NCBI GenBank assembly: GCA_029255685.2
Contig: CM055311.2
Location: 7,197,031-7,261,030 of the forward strand
Length of the DNA: 64,000 nt
Source of the DNA: Silene conica
Taxonomy: Eukaryota; Streptophyta; Magnoliopsida; Caryophyllales; Caryophyllaceae
Reading direction: 5' to 3'
Every line of letters starts with the position of its first letter. The stretch's first letter is position 1. Positions 23,746-36,764 of this stretch are shown here, piece after piece. The notes below the pieces were generated by a model. That model saw nothing but the letters and a program-made list of their open reading frames with translations. It ran no database searches and was not told the DNA's origin. The position numbers and the translations under genes were made by a program.

Positions 23746-25442
23746 TGATGCGCGGGATTTAGTCGTCGGTCCTCACGCATCAAACACATTTATAAAAAAC
23801 CCAAATTAGTAGTATAATAGGGTTATCGTTCGCGAAGACGGTGGGGATAGTTGTATTGTTAAGTTCTAATCGTAACTTGAGTTGGGGTAATAAGTTTGGT
23901 TTGGAAAGACTAATTAACTAATGACAAACAATTGAAGCAAATAAATCTAGATGAAATTGATGATAAAGAGGACTAGGGTGTCGGGGGTCACCTAGGTAAG
24001 TCGGTAGCCAATCGTAAGATAACGGTCTTGTGTCACTTCTATGGTAGGTCTAGGGTTGTCTCTTCTCTCGAGTCGACTACCCTTAGGTCAAGATTAGTCC
24101 GATCTTTCGCTACAAACCAAGCTAACCTAACACACAAGCATGCTCATGAAACCCAAGACTATCGTCTAAAGCAAACAAAGTGAAGACTAACACCCAACCA
24201 TCGTTGAGGCATTTCGTCGAGCACGTAACATGCAAGATGTGAAAACTTAACCAAAGAAGCAAACAAGACTAACCCTAAGCATTTTTCATGGCTACTAACT
24301 ACCCAAACAAACCCCTAACCCTAGAATGAAATTACTCACTCATGATTGAAGAAAGCATATGAACAAGTGAAGTATAAATGATAAACATTATAAGAAATGG
24401 CAAAAACAAACAATGGATTAAAAGAAACTTAAATAAATGCAATAACTAAGTGGAGCTTAGAGAGATTATACCAATAATTATGGAAAAGGAAGTAGCTTGG
24501 ATAACAAGTTGAAGAGTTCTTTCAAACCCTTCAAAATACAACCCAATAAAAATCCTCTACAATTACCCAAGAAGATAACTAGAGAGAATTACTAAAGAAA
24601 GATTAACTAGATTGAAAGATTAAACTAAGATCTAAGGAGTATTAAATATTTTAGGAGAGTTTTTGAGACTAAGTAATTGCTAATGAAACAGTAAAACCCT
24701 AGAAAATAAGCTTAGAAATGCGTGCTAACAAAATGATACAAGTGCGGGTTTATATAGTGCTCGAAAATACGAAAAGTGACTCCCAGCCGGTCAACCGGCT
24801 GCCGGTCTGGGACCGGCTGAGAGCCCAAATATTGACTTCTGCAAATTTTCTTCAAATGGCCATGCTTCCCAGCCGAGCGGCCGGCTGCCGGTCTGGCACC
24901 GGCTGGGAGGCCTAATCCTTCAATCTGATTTTTTTTCTTTTCTTTTCTTAGCTACAAGTCTCCTCAGCCGGTGGACCAGCTGCCGGTTGTCCACCGGCTG
25001 GGAGCCTTTTCTCAAGTATCTGCCCAAAGTCGTATATTTCTTCATTTCTTCAAAAAATGCTAAGTATGGAGACTGCACCCCAGCCGGCTGGCCGACTGCC
25101 GGTTGGCCACCGGCTGGGAGCCTTTTCTTAATGGCCTGGAAATTTCTTCATTTTTCGTCAACAACCTAAGACATGGCCCCTCAGCCGGCCTACCGGCCGC
25201 CGGCTGGGAAGGCCTGGGCTCTTGCCTTGCTAATTCCTTCATAATTCTTCATAAATCGCTCTAAATCCGCCTCGATTTCTCTCGTTTCTTCGCCCCCGCC
25301 GTAATACCTACAAAAAGTGGATAGAATAGGAATATACGAGGCAACGAACGTAAAAACAACCAAAGACACGCAAATCGAGGTCGAATCGTGACCGAAAATA
25401 AAGAATATGTAAAGAAAATGATGACCAAAATGGAGCTCATCA
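23746..25442 (-). repeat. 3' LTR of the Athila-type element
   Basis: About 99% like the LTR at 36765-38473 by eye, with the same palindrome cluster (24783-25205). It is bounded by the purine tract on the internal side and by TCAAT outside. Confidence 0.93.
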
Positions 25443-25458
25443 GAATTCCCCACACTTA
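25443..25458 (-). other. Polypurine tract beside the 3' LTR
   Basis: Minus-strand AAGTGTGGGGAATTC abuts the LTR. Very similar AAGTGTGGG(G)AGGGAA-like tracts recur inside the element at ~27144-27165 and ~27297-27312. Confidence 0.6.
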
Positions 25459-27745
25459 AACCTTACTCGTCCTCGAGTAAGAGATCAAGTAACTACATAA
25501 CCCTTATTAAAAACAAAGAAACAAACTAACTAAGCTAACTATAAGCCGAATCGGGTTTAGCTACACCCGTAGCCCTTTCAACTCACAATTTGACATTCAT
25601 GAGGAAGAACGCCCTATTGCAAGGCAAGTAAGGTCTTGCTACAAAACTTTTGATGCCAACAAGTAAAAACAAAACACGTATAGACAAGCAACATGCATCG
25701 GAAAAGAAAGAAAACCCGCTTGCCTCATTCAAGCGGCGGAAAACAACTAAAAGGGAACAAATTCAAAATCGTAAATTCCCTCACAAATATTAATTCTACA
25801 AGCCACTAAGACAAGAAGGATGACAACAAAACACCGCCAAATCATGCTAAACTAGGCTACTTTCATAACCGTTATCCAAATACTTTTGTCAAAGGCGATC
25901 GGATGGAATGAAATGATGATCCCCGCGATGCTAAAGGCAAAAGATACAACAAGTCTAGATTCTTCACAAAGTAAAGGTCATGGGTCGTCCCAAGATCGAC
26001 AAAACGACATGGCAAAATTGATTTTTCGGAGTGATATGCTCAAATCAATGCAAAATGGTGGATTACAATCAAAACTTGACCTCATTCAATTTTCATTTAT
26101 TTTTCATGTTATGAGTTAGGATGGGGTTTGTCCCACGCGTGCTAATGTCCTTTGCTTTCGCCAATCGCTTATTAGGCAACCGGTTAACCTCTAGACAATA
26201 GCTTATCGGGGTGACAATCACTCTGTCTTTGGGCGGTCGAATTCACAACCAAGTGGGAAGCCAACTCAATGGCTGCCCTCCAAAGCACATCGAAGTGGTA
26301 CGCCTCCACCAAAACAACATGTTCTTATTCTTTTTCAACAACCATTTTTTTTTCTTTTTCACTTGAGGTTTCTTTTTCCTTCAAAACATTTCCACATCTT
26401 AGAATCATTGAAAAGAGCATTCCAAATTTATTCATGAAAGTTATTTTTGGGTTGCCAAACCGCCAAGTCGAACAAGGTCACCAAGACAAGATAATCAAAA
26501 CCACTTCACATCACGGGGGTGGACAAGGTGACTCACATGCAAACCCTTGACTCGGTATTGGACCATGGTCAGAAAGATACTAGAAAAGCATGACCTAGGG
26601 TGTTTTAAAAATCATTCTAAAAGACAAAGTCACAAGTAGAAGAATTATTTGCAATGGCCTAAACGATTTTGTCAAAGTTCTCAATTAGGCATTTTCAAAA
26701 CATTATCCTAAACACAACTACATGCCATGAATGCAACTAATATAAACATGTTATAAAGCAAAAAAAAAGCTATCAAACTACATGGCAAACAAAACTAACA
26801 AATCTCCTAACAGCACAAAAGCACACAAGCCACACACAAACTCCACAATACACTCCACATCCTCCAAATACATGCCCATCCTCCTCAATTGTAACAAAAG
26901 AACGAAAATGAGAGTGAGATAGAGGTTGGAACGATCATACCGTGGCGTCTTCAAAATCCAAATCGGTGCTCAAGCGAGTGTTGCCTATGCAAAAGGAGAG
27001 AAAACAAACACAAGTATATACGATTCTACACTAATAAGATAAAAACATGTTTTTGAATTTTTCAAATTTTTCGATTTTTTTGGTATTTTTGGTGTTTTTT
27101 CATATTTACAAAAGCAAACAAATATTCACAAAGTGGATATTTTCCCTCCCCACACTTAAGATTTACATTGTCCTTAATGGAACAAAGTGCAAGGGGGAAA
27201 TGAAGAAAAAGAACGAAAACAACATGTTTTTGGCTTTTTTGAAATTTTTGAGAAAATAAAAACTTGTTTTTGTATTTTTTTGAAATAAACGGTTCTTCCT
27301 TCCCACACTTATGTATATGCATAATGTTAGGAGGAAAACCGGAAAATAAAGAACATGTTTTTAAAAGTTTTTGGTTTTTCAATTTTTCTGGATTTTTGAT
27401 TTTTATGAAAGCAATAAAAACAAAGGTAAACAAAAGAGATGAAAAACTAAAAACTAAACTAAATGCAAACTAAATGCTCTAATCTACATGTATGCAAACT
27501 ACATGTGACAATATGATACAAAAATATAAATCTAATGCATTTACATGAATGCAACTATATGCAACTAAACTAATGATATGAGATGGTGAATAAAAAACTA
27601 AAACCAACTAACTAAACTAAACTAACTACTCTAAATGCATGCTAGAAAGGAAATGCAAACTAAATCGAAATTTGGATTAAGGGAGTTACTTGCTTTGGAT
27701 TTTTCAACGGGGAGCATAGACATCACCAACCACCTCCAAAGGTGG
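25459..27745 (-). other. 3' non-coding region of the Athila-type element
   Basis: About 2.3 kb between the ORF-1 tail and the 3' LTR with no coding frame. It includes two extra polypurine-like tracts (27144-27165, 27297-27312) and T-rich stretches, and is part of the element. Confidence 0.75.
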
Positions 27746-29470
27746 TCACTCATCACCATCATCATCATCTCCATCACCTCCGGTACCGCTTACATCTCCT
27801 TCTCCATTGCCCTCATCTACTACCATGTAGTCGCCCGGGTTGGTCACGAAATCACGGAAGGGAGAGGCGTGTGAGCCACTAGCTCCCGGATCACCATACA
27901 TGCCATGAGGAGAAGGGTGTCCTCGAGGGGGAAGGTCCGGGACTCCACGAAAATTCGGGGGAAAGATCGGGTTGGAGAAGTACCCCGGGAAAACATTAAT
28001 CTCCCCGTAAAAACGCCCCTCGGGGGGCACATAACCCCTATCAGGAGGCATGTAGTATGACGTTCGACCACTGTCCGGATGATGAAGACCCTGGCGGACG
28101 GACTGATCATAACTCGGAAATGTCCCATAGGCTTGATCATGGTAGAGGTAATCAAGCCTATAGGTCACATCCCTATAACGCTCATCGGCCAATGCTTGGC
28201 GCTCGTCTGCTACATCCGCTGCTTTCTTCATTCCCAAGTCAACCCGGGCCATGAAATCTATAATCTCTTGGGGGCATGAAGATGAAGATGAACTGGAGGC
28301 GGAGGTAGATCCCTGGAAGTATGAGGGACCACTCTGGAACTAGGACATGGTAATGGGGGGCTGCTGAAATGGCTCAAACTGGAGGTCGGAAGGAGTGGCA
28401 CCGACTCTATCTCTGGTGTAAACTCTCGGAGCACGCTGGTCGGGAGGGAGCTCCTCGGGGTCCACCTCTATATCAAGGAGGTAGGAGGTGTTCCCGGGCA
28501 CAACTCTCATCCGCTCGGTGTTAGGCAAGGGCACTGAGTTCCTGAACTTATTATCTACGCGAATCTGCCAATACTCATTACGATCGTTGGGGTTATACTT
28601 GATCCACCCCAAAGCCTCCTGTAAGTACCGGCGAGATAACACGTTCTCACCCTGAATGTAGTCAACAGTGAAGTGCCTCTGACAACGGTTACTGGCAATC
28701 AAAGTGACCATCCCCCCAACACAAATAGGGGTAGTAAGCTGAGGTTGGGATGCCAACCTACTCAAATGAAAGGCCATATGGTGAGCAATGTTGAGTTTCG
28801 GGCCACCAACCAAATAACAAGCAAGTATCTCGAGCTCCGTAGTAGTGAAATTATGCGGTTCATCCCTAGAGAAAACGGTCCACCCCATGAACCTATGCCA
28901 TATCCTAATCGGTGCCAAATGCACCCTATTAGCCGGTTTCTTCTTTGTTCTATCACTTACAAGACCGGTGATGGCTGTCCAAATGAGCTCGGTATTAAAG
29001 CCCTCCGGAGGCTTAATGGGCAATTTTCCGTCGAGCCCAAAAATTAAGGCAAATTCATCCAATGTGAGACGGTGTTCCTTATTCATCAATCGGAACTCTA
29101 AGAAGGCAACTTTTCCCATGGTTCGGTTCTTAGTGACTACCAAAGAACTCAAAAATTCCCAAGTTAACCGGGGAGATGTGTGAACCGGTTTCGTTTCATA
29201 CAAGGTTTTCATACCCATACCCTCAAAAAGAGCCGCGATTATTTTCTCAATCCTTAATTCCCTCAAACCGGCTCTATTAATAAACCTAGTCGGGTGAAGG
29301 GGGCGATGCTTAAAATAGGTGAAATTACCTTTTTGTTGAATTGTAGCAAAGTGGAGTCCGGGAAAGCAAGGATCCGGACCAATGTTGCTACTATCCATCA
29401 CATTCTGCACTTCTTGCTCCACCATAGGGTCGTGCCTTGATTTGGATCGCCTTTCCGTTCTTCCAGACAA
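27746..29470 (-). pseudogene. ATHILA ORF-1-type gene with internal stop
   Basis: The first frame (29470-28340, 376 codons) matches the Arabidopsis ATHILA ORF-1 family as I recall it: PCFPGLHFATIQQKGNF, RLTLDEFALIFGLDG, WTAITGLVSD, IRIWHRFMGWTVF, CYLVGGPKLNIAHHMA. It lies between pol and the 3' LTR, where Athila elements carry an extra ORF, sometimes called env-like. I see no signal peptide or membrane segment. A TAG at 28340-28342 ends it, but the same frame stays open to 27746 with a Pro/Gly-rich, Asp-rich tail (GDGDDDDGDE). One substitution could explain the stop. Function unknown. Confidence 0.82.
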
Positions 29471-29649
29471 GGTGATTTTGATGTGAGGTGATGAGGGAGT
29501 GAAGGGGGTTTTGATTTAGGAGAGTTTAGATGGGTTTTTGAAGGTAAGGGATGAAAGGGAAAGGAGGAAATAAGAAAGAAAGAAGAAGAAAAATGAAGAT
29601 GAAATGAGGAAATGAGGGGAGCTCGAGGTTTTAATTTCGCGACAGATGA

Positions 29650-30230
29650 CTCTCAGCCGGTCTGGGACCGGCCGCCGGTCGACCGGCTGAGAGTTAGGGT
29701 TAGGATCTTTTTTTGATTTTCCGAATTTTTTTTTAAGATACTTGATTCTGAGCCGGCGGACCGGCTGCCGGCCGACCGGCTCAAAGTCCGTCTTCAGCTT
29801 CCATTCCTCTTCTCTTCTCCTTCAACCTCACTCACAAAAGCTCCCAGGCGGCGGACCGGCTGCCGGCCTACCGGCTGGGGAGCCTTCATTGTCTTCTTTT
29901 TCTTCACTTACAAAAACTCCCAGCCGGCGGACCGGCTGCCGGCCGACCGGCTGGGGATGCTTTCTTCTTTGCTTTTCTTCAATATGGTTCACACTCATGA
30001 TTCTCAGCCGGTGGACCGGCTGCCGGCCTACCGGCTGGGAATCAAACTTCCTTGAATTTCTCGATTTTTGAATAAGTATTCGTCTTCTCAGCCGGCTGAC
30101 CGGCTGCCGGTTTGGTACAGGCTGGGGATGCAAAATCTGAAATCTGCCCAAATAAATCATCAAAAACAGAAATGTGTCCAGGTCCTCCCAGCCGGTATGG
30201 TACCGTCGGCCAGTGGGCCGGCTGGGAGTA
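29650..30230. repeat. Cluster of seven GC-rich CAGCCGG...CCGGCTG palindromes
   Basis: Imperfect palindromes of ~35-40 bp built on CAGCCGG-N-ACCGGCTGCCGG-N-CCGGCTG, near 29652, 29750, 29845, 29920, 30003, 30088 and 30188. They lie between pol and ORF-1 of the Athila-type element, separated by T/C-rich spacers containing CTTCTTC runs. The same unit recurs in its LTRs and in the surrounding solo LTR. Confidence 0.85.
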
Positions 30231-30503
30231 CCTGTACACAATTTCGAGAAATAATTTAATTGAACATAAAAAACGACTTTGCCAACAACGGTTTTGCCTA
30301 TAATCCTCCGACTATACTCATGAATTACCCACAAACAAGCAACCATCATATCCAAATATCTCATGCAAGCTAAAAATTAAACTAAAAACCGAACTAACCA
30401 TTAAGCGATCATGCAAACTACTTGAAAGAGAGAAAACTAATACTTACAGCCGGTGGTTATTAAGTGACTCCACCAAACCTTTCATGAACAAACTTCCTTG
30501 AAA

Positions 30504-32459
30504 TCAATCCTCCTCGGGGAGTGGGTCCCCGAGGTCAATAACTTCTACGGTGCCTTTTGAATCTCCTTGGTAATAGCGCTTAATTCGATGTCCGTTGACT
30601 TTGAAGGTGCCACCGCCTTCACTCCAAAGTTCAAAGGCCCCATGAGGTGAAATATCCATTACTTTGAAGGGCCCGGACCATCGTGATCTAAGCTTTCCCG
30701 GAAAGTTCTTGACTCTTGAATTGAAAAGGAGAACAAGGTCTCCTATGCTCACATTCTTCTTCATTAACTTGGCATCATGCCACTTCTTCGTTTGCTCCTT
30801 ATAGAGTTTTGAACTCTCATAAGCCTCATATCTAAGCTCCTCAAGCTCACTCATTTGCAAGAATCTTTTCTCCCCGGCCATGTCTAAGTCGAAGTTCATC
30901 TCCTTCAAGGCCCACCAAGCCTTGTGCTCAAGCTCCACCGGTAGGTGGCATGCTTTCCCGTACACAAGCTTGTAGGGAGTCATTCCTATAGGCGTTTTGT
31001 AAGCCGTCCTCAAAGCCCATAGCACATCATTCAACTTTTGGGACCAATCTTTCCGGTTCTTTTGCACCACCTTCTCTAGAATAGCCTTGATTTGACGGTT
31101 TGAAACCTCCACTTGCCCACTATTTTGAGGGTGGTAGGCAAGTGCTACCTTGTGGGTCACTCCATAAGAGGCTAGAAGGGCTTTGAATGTGTGTTTCCGG
31201 AAGTGGGAACCTCCATCACTTATCACAATTCGGGGTACACCAAAACGGGGAAAGATGATGGTCTTGAAGAGCTTTACTACTACCTTGGAGTCATTGGTGG
31301 GGGAGGCAACCGCTTCTATCCATTTCGAGACATAGTCCACGGCTACCAAGATATACTCATTCCCGCATGAATTTGGGAAAGGTCCCATGAAGTCAATCCC
31401 CCAACAATCAAACAACTCAATCTCCAAGATGGTTTTTAGGGGCATCTCATTCCTTTTACCGATGTTGCCCGACCTTTGACAAGCGTCACAAGATCTAACT
31501 ACATCGTGAATGTCTTTAAACATAGAAGGCCAAAAGAACCCTCCTTGAAGAACCTTGGCTATAGTCCGTGAAGCCGCCAAGTGCCCTCCATAGGCGGAGT
31601 TGTGAAGCCGATCCACAATTTCAAGCCCCTCTTCCTTTGATACGCATCTCCTCAAGAGTCCATCCCCACACTTTTTGAAAAGGTAAGGATCATCCCAAAA
31701 ATATCTCTTAGCATCCACTTTCAACTTTCTCCTATCCCTTGCTTCCAACTCCTCCGGGATAAAGCCATTGACAAGATAATTGGCAATATCCGCAAACCAA
31801 GGCAACTTATTGCCTATTGCCATCAAACTATCCTCACGCAACCATTCATTGATCGGGCCATCCCTATCATGCAAACCATGATCCTCAAAAGTCAATCTAG
31901 ACAAGTGGTCCGCAACTACATTCTCCGACACCGACTTGTCTCTTATCTCTAGATCAAATTCTTGGAGTAAAAGGACCCATCTCAAGAGTCTTGGCTTGGC
32001 ATCCTTTTTCAACATTAATTGCCTCAAAGCGGTGTGATCGGAGTACACCACCACTTTAGATCCCATGAGATATTGTCTAAACTTCTCAATGGCATGCACG
32101 ATTGCCAACATCTCCTTTTCGGTCGTGGAATATTTTGCTTGAGTTTGATCAAGGGTCTTGCTTGAATAGTATATCACGTGGTGTTTCCTATTCACAACTT
32201 GACCTAGGACCGCTCCTACCGCGTAATCGGATGCGTCACACATGATCTCAAAAGGCAATCCCCAATCCGGAGCACGAATAATAGGAGCCGTCACAAGTGC
32301 TTCTTTGATCCTAGAAAAGGCTTCAAGACAATCATTAGTAAACAAAAAGGGAGCATCCTTGAGAAGAAGAGAGGTCAATGGTTTGGCAATTTTGGAAAAA
32401 TCTTTAATAAAACGCCTATAAAAACCGGCATGTCCAAGAAAACTCCTCACCCCTTTCAC
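30504..32459 (-). pseudogene. Athila-type RNase H and integrase (C-terminal pol)
   Basis: 651 codons open. It starts [17 protein letters not shown], the RT connection, then RNase H ([46 protein letters not shown]). Integrase follows, with an HHCC zinc region ([18 protein letters not shown]...CDACQR), a D-D-E core ([31 protein letters not shown]) and a C-terminal [10 protein letters not shown] block. No chromodomain, as expected of Athila rather than chromoviruses. It is intact but offset by one base from the RT frame at the G5 run 32466-32470. ATG 32459 is a frame start, not necessarily a real initiation site. Confidence 0.9.
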
Positions 32460-34033
32460 ATTGGTGGGGGTGACAAGTTCTCAATGACCGCCACTTTTGT
32501 ACCATTGACTTCTATCCCCCTCTTGGACACTATGTGACCAAGCACAATCCCCTCCTCTACCATGAAATGGCACTTTTCCCAATTGAGGACAAGGTTGTGC
32601 TCCTCACATCTTTTCAACACATTTACAAGATTAGAAAGCCCTAGGTCAAAAGAATCACCATGAACACTAAAATCATCCATAAAAACCTCCATAGATTTCT
32701 CAAGAAAATCGGCAAAGATGGCCATCATGCACCTTTGAAAGGTGCCGGGTGCATTACACAACCCGAATGGCATCCTCCGATAAGCATACACACCTTGGGG
32801 GTATGTAAAAGTTGTTTTCTCTTGGTCTTCCGGGTGAATGGGTATTTGAAAAAACCCGGAGTAACCGTCAAGAAAACAATAGTACGAATGCCCCGTAAGT
32901 CTCTCTAACATTTGATCAATGAAGGGGATTGGGAAATGGTCTTTGAGAGTGGCCGCATTCAACTTACGATAATCAATACACATCCTCCAACCCGTCACCG
33001 GACGAGTCGGTAGGAGAGTCCCATCCTCTTGTGTAACCAATGTTACACCCCCCTTCTTGGGGACAACATGGACGGGGCTCACCCACCGGCTATCCGTGAT
33101 CTCATATATGATTCCGGCCTCAAGCAACTTAAGAACTTCACCCCTCACTACATCCGCCATTTTCGGATTCAATCTCCTTTGACCTTCCACTCTAGGTCGA
33201 CTCCCTTCCTCAAGAATTATTCTATGCATGCAAAGGCTCGGGCTTAGCCCTTTGATGTCATCAAGGCTATACCCCAATGAGCTCCTATGATCCTTTAAAG
33301 TTGAAATGAGTTTGGATTCTTGTTGCTCATTGAGGTTGGCATTGATGATCACTGGGTAAGCCTCTCCCTCCCCAAGAAAAGCATACTTGAGGGAGGGAGG
33401 AAGGGTTTTGAGTTGTACCTTTGGAGGGAGCATTCCCTCCACCTTCTCAACTTCCTCATCTTCTAGCTCAATGTTCTCATCCATTTCTTTGTCTTCACAA
33501 GTTGTGATGCCACATAATTGTTCCATGTGACTTTCCTTCTCTTCTTCCATCTCTACCATCTCCCTTACCACTTGCTCCACAATGTCCAATGTAAATGCCT
33601 CATCATGCTTTGGACCTTTCATCATAGAAGGTAGATTAAACTCAATTTTGTCATCCCCAACTCTAAAGGTGAGCCGCCCATTCTTAACGTCTATCAAGAC
33701 GCCTCCGGTAGCCAAGAAAGGCCTACCAAGGATGATGGGAGTGTGGCTATCCTCCGGGATAACAAGGACAACAAAATCGGTGGGGATTAAATGTTTACCC
33801 ACCTTGACGGGTACGTCCTCAAGCACTCCCAAAGGGCGCTTGACGGACCTATCCACCAATTGGAGGGTGATACTTGTGGGAACTAAATCATTCAAACCAA
33901 TTCTTTTTGCAACTTTCAAAGGGAGCACACTTACACTAGCTCCTAAATCACAAAGGGCACGAGAGATTGGAATGTCACCGACTATGCAACGGATAGAGAA
34001 ACTCCCCGGATCACCAAGTTTCTTTGGCTCCTT
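32456..34033 (-). pseudogene. Athila-type protease and reverse transcriptase
   Basis: In frame with the gag C terminus but after the TAA stop. An aspartic protease motif CDLGASVSVLP lies just before the ATG at 33928. RT follows, with YRKLNAATLKDHFPIPF, FLDGYSGFFQIPIHPED, RMPFGLCNAPGTFQRCM and the catalytic VFMDDFSVHG. The frame ends at 32456, in a short C run (32466-32470 on the plus strand as G), where the downstream RNase H frame takes over. Family-typical catalytic residues are present. Together with the next frame it would copy the element RNA into DNA in virus-like particles. Confidence 0.88.
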
Positions 34034-34036
34034 TTA

Positions 34037-36593
34037 GAGGAGAAGTGCACTACACTCCTCCCTCATAGCCATTACTTCTTGGTCACCCAAGGTTCTCTTG
34101 CCCGACAAGATTTCTTTTAAAAATTTGGAGTAAGTCGGCATATTCAATATCACCTCCGTAAAGGGAAGAGTCACTTCAAGTTTTTCAATCATTTTACAAA
34201 AGTTTGTGAACTTGAAGTTTTCCTTTCCCTTCAAGGCCCTTGAAGGATAAGGCAAGCTAGTTGGTTGAGGGTTAGATAGTACCTTGGTGGGTGTTGGTTT
34301 GCTTGTTACCTTAGTAGTTGGTTGTGCAACCAACTCCTCTTGTCTAGCATCCACCTCCTCCAAGATAACTTCTTCTTTTTTCTCCTCATAAGGGAGGTCC
34401 TCCACATAAAAGTCATCATCCCTTGAAGTGCCACCATCAACTTCTTTTCCTTTGTCTTTCACAAGCTCCAAAATTGGCTCCTCTTCACCATAATTGTAGT
34501 CTTTGTACGGGTCCTCTAGCTCCGTTCCACTTCTCAAAATCACCGCATGTGCTTGGTGATTGTGTGAGGCATCTTTGGAACTTTGACCTTGGGCAAGGAA
34601 GCCGCCCGGTGGCCTTTGAGGATTTGCTAGAGCTTGAGAGGCAACTCGAGCCTCCATTTCCCGTATCTCCCTTTGGTTGGCACTCTTCAAATTAGCCATC
34701 TCTTGGGTGTGAGTTGCTTGCATGTTCTTGACAAGCTTCAATAACTCTCCCACTTGGGAATCACTAGTATCTTGGTGAGGTGCATTGGTGAGGGGCAAGG
34801 GGAACCCATAATCATTCCTTGCACCCCCACCTTGGGAGTTGCCTTTCGGAGCTTGATTGTTGAAGTTTTGGCCTTGATTGTTTGGTGGAAAGTTTTGGTT
34901 GAAATTTTGGTTGTAATTTGGGTTGTTGGGATTTTGTGGGTTATGGTTGTAGTTGTTTTGATTTTGATTGGGGTTGTTTTGAAATGGTGGTGGATTGAAG
35001 TTTTGGCTTTGGTGTTGGTTGTGGTTTTGGTTGTTGTTGAAATTTGGATTGTTGTTGTTGAGATTTGGATTGTTATTGTTGAAATTTGGATTGAAAGTTT
35101 GTGGGTTTTGGTTGTTTTGGAAACTTGGATTAAAGTTCGGGTCATTGAAACTTTGTTGAAAGTCTTGATTGGCTTGATTAGATTGGTTGCCTTGGTAGAA
35201 ATTGTTGTTGTTGAAATTGTTCCTCGGGTTGAAGTTTCCACCCCTTGGTTGAAAACCGGGGGGGGGTTTGCACTTGAGGTTGTTGTATTTGATGAGGATT
35301 CAACACATTGGTACTTTTGTAACTCATGTACGGACTCCCTCTAATCCCTTGATAATAGTAGTTTGAATTGGGGTTGAAAGTATTTTGTCCTCTAGGATTA
35401 TTGAATGCTTGGAAAGCATACAATTCTTCCTCACTTCCACTTCCCTCAATTGAGTTGTTTGCACATACCTCAAATGTGTGCCCATTTCCTCCGCACAAAT
35501 CACATGTGGAAACACTATTTACTTGGTACATCCCCGGGACATTGCTCTTGGTTTCTTTGCTAGTGGAGCCCTTAGTCAATTCTTCCAATTTCTTGGTTAA
35601 CATGTCCAACTTGGCATTGGTTTCCTCGTTCGCCTTTGAGTTGGAAAGGTGCTCACTAGGGTACTTGCTACTCTTTCTCAAGACATTCCCCCTAGTACCA
35701 TAATTTTCTTCCGAATCAACGATCTTTTTGATGAGCTCCGTTCCCTCCTCATGCGGCAAGTGGTCAAAGCTACCCCCCGCCGATGCATTAACCATTTCTT
35801 TCGTCCGTGGGAGAAGAGTCTGGAAAAAGGTTTGGGTCGTGTACCAAGTGGGTATCCCGTGGTGTGGGCACTTAGCAAGCAAATCTTGGTATCTCTCCCA
35901 AGCTTCTCCCAAAGATTCTCCCTCGTCTTGCTGAAACTGAGTTATCTCATTTCGGAGCATCGCGGTCTTAGAGGACGGGTAGTACTTGGCAAGGAAGGCC
36001 GTTGCCAAGTTGTCCCAAGTGGTGAATGTGTTTGGAGCATGCACATTTAACCACCTATCCGCCTTGTCGGTTAAGGAATAGGGGAAGAGCGTAAGCCTTA
36101 ATGTCTCCTCGGGCACTCCCGTTTTCTTTATCATTGCGACCTTACCCTTGAACTTTCTCAAGTGCCCATGAGCATCTTCGTGAGAAGCCCCACTAAAGGC
36201 GTTCTTCTCGATAGAACTCATTTGCGAAGGGTGTATTTCAAAATTTTGAGGAACAAGAGTCCCGAAGTTGATTGGATTAGTGGTGTCATTGTGATTGGGC
36301 CGGTTATGATCACGAAGGGCGGCCATTGTATGAATTTGGTGGTGATTTGGAACGTGTGGTGATTGTGGTGGTGATTGATAAAACGGATTGTCGAAACTTT
36401 CGGATGTTGGGCTAGGATTGCTTTGATTGGGACTTGGTGGTTCGGGTGAAAAGGGGTTGTTATGGCTAGTAGATGCTTGAGAGGCAATCCTTACTCTTGC
36501 AATGGTATTCCTCCTTAAGGCCCGAAAAAGCCTCTCCGGTTCGGAAGTTGACAACAAGGAATTAGAGTCTCCCCTAGGCATAAAACTTAGCAC
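34037..36593 (-). pseudogene. Athila-type gag, with a frame break
   Basis: The capsid/nucleocapsid polyprotein start. The first frame (36593-35178) holds a gag core (DKADRWLNVHAPNTFTTWDNL, FLAKYYPSS, CPHHGIPTWYTTQTFFQTL) and a CCHC knuckle (CDLCGGNGHTFEVC). After a run of nine C on the minus strand (35258-35266) the homologous frame shifts: an Asn/Gln-rich stretch continues in another frame into 34798-34037, which has a Glu/Lys-rich linker and QAHAVILRSGTELEDPYKDY. A TAA at ~34034-34036 then separates it from the protease. Homopolymer length can be an assembly error, so the break needs confirmation. Confidence 0.85.
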
Positions 36594-36743
36594 ACAAATA
36601 AGTCGTCCTAGTGTTTGTTAAACACTAGGGTGAGCAATATAGCAACCACTCTACAATTAACTACCAAATCTTTGATCAAAACAAAACAAGCTCAACTAAC
36701 TCAAGACTAAAACTAAAACTAAACTACACAACTTCTAACACTG

Positions 36744-36761
36744 TCCCCGGCAACGGCGCCA
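36744..36761 (-). other. Primer binding site, tRNA-Asp type
   Basis: On the minus strand this reads TGGCGCCGTTGCCGGGGA, three bases inside the LTR. That is the complement of the 3' end of plant tRNA-Asp(GTC), a primer site known for Athila elements. Confidence 0.9.
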
Positions 36762-36764
36762 TTT

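Noticed and set aside
28340-29470. A true envelope gene in the Athila-type element
   Set aside because: The frame has no signal peptide or transmembrane segment and looks like the ATHILA ORF-1 family.
34423-35344. Plus-strand frames rich in Val-Leu-Ile over the gag region
   Set aside because: They are antisense reads of the Asn/Gln-rich gag stretch and the acidic linker.
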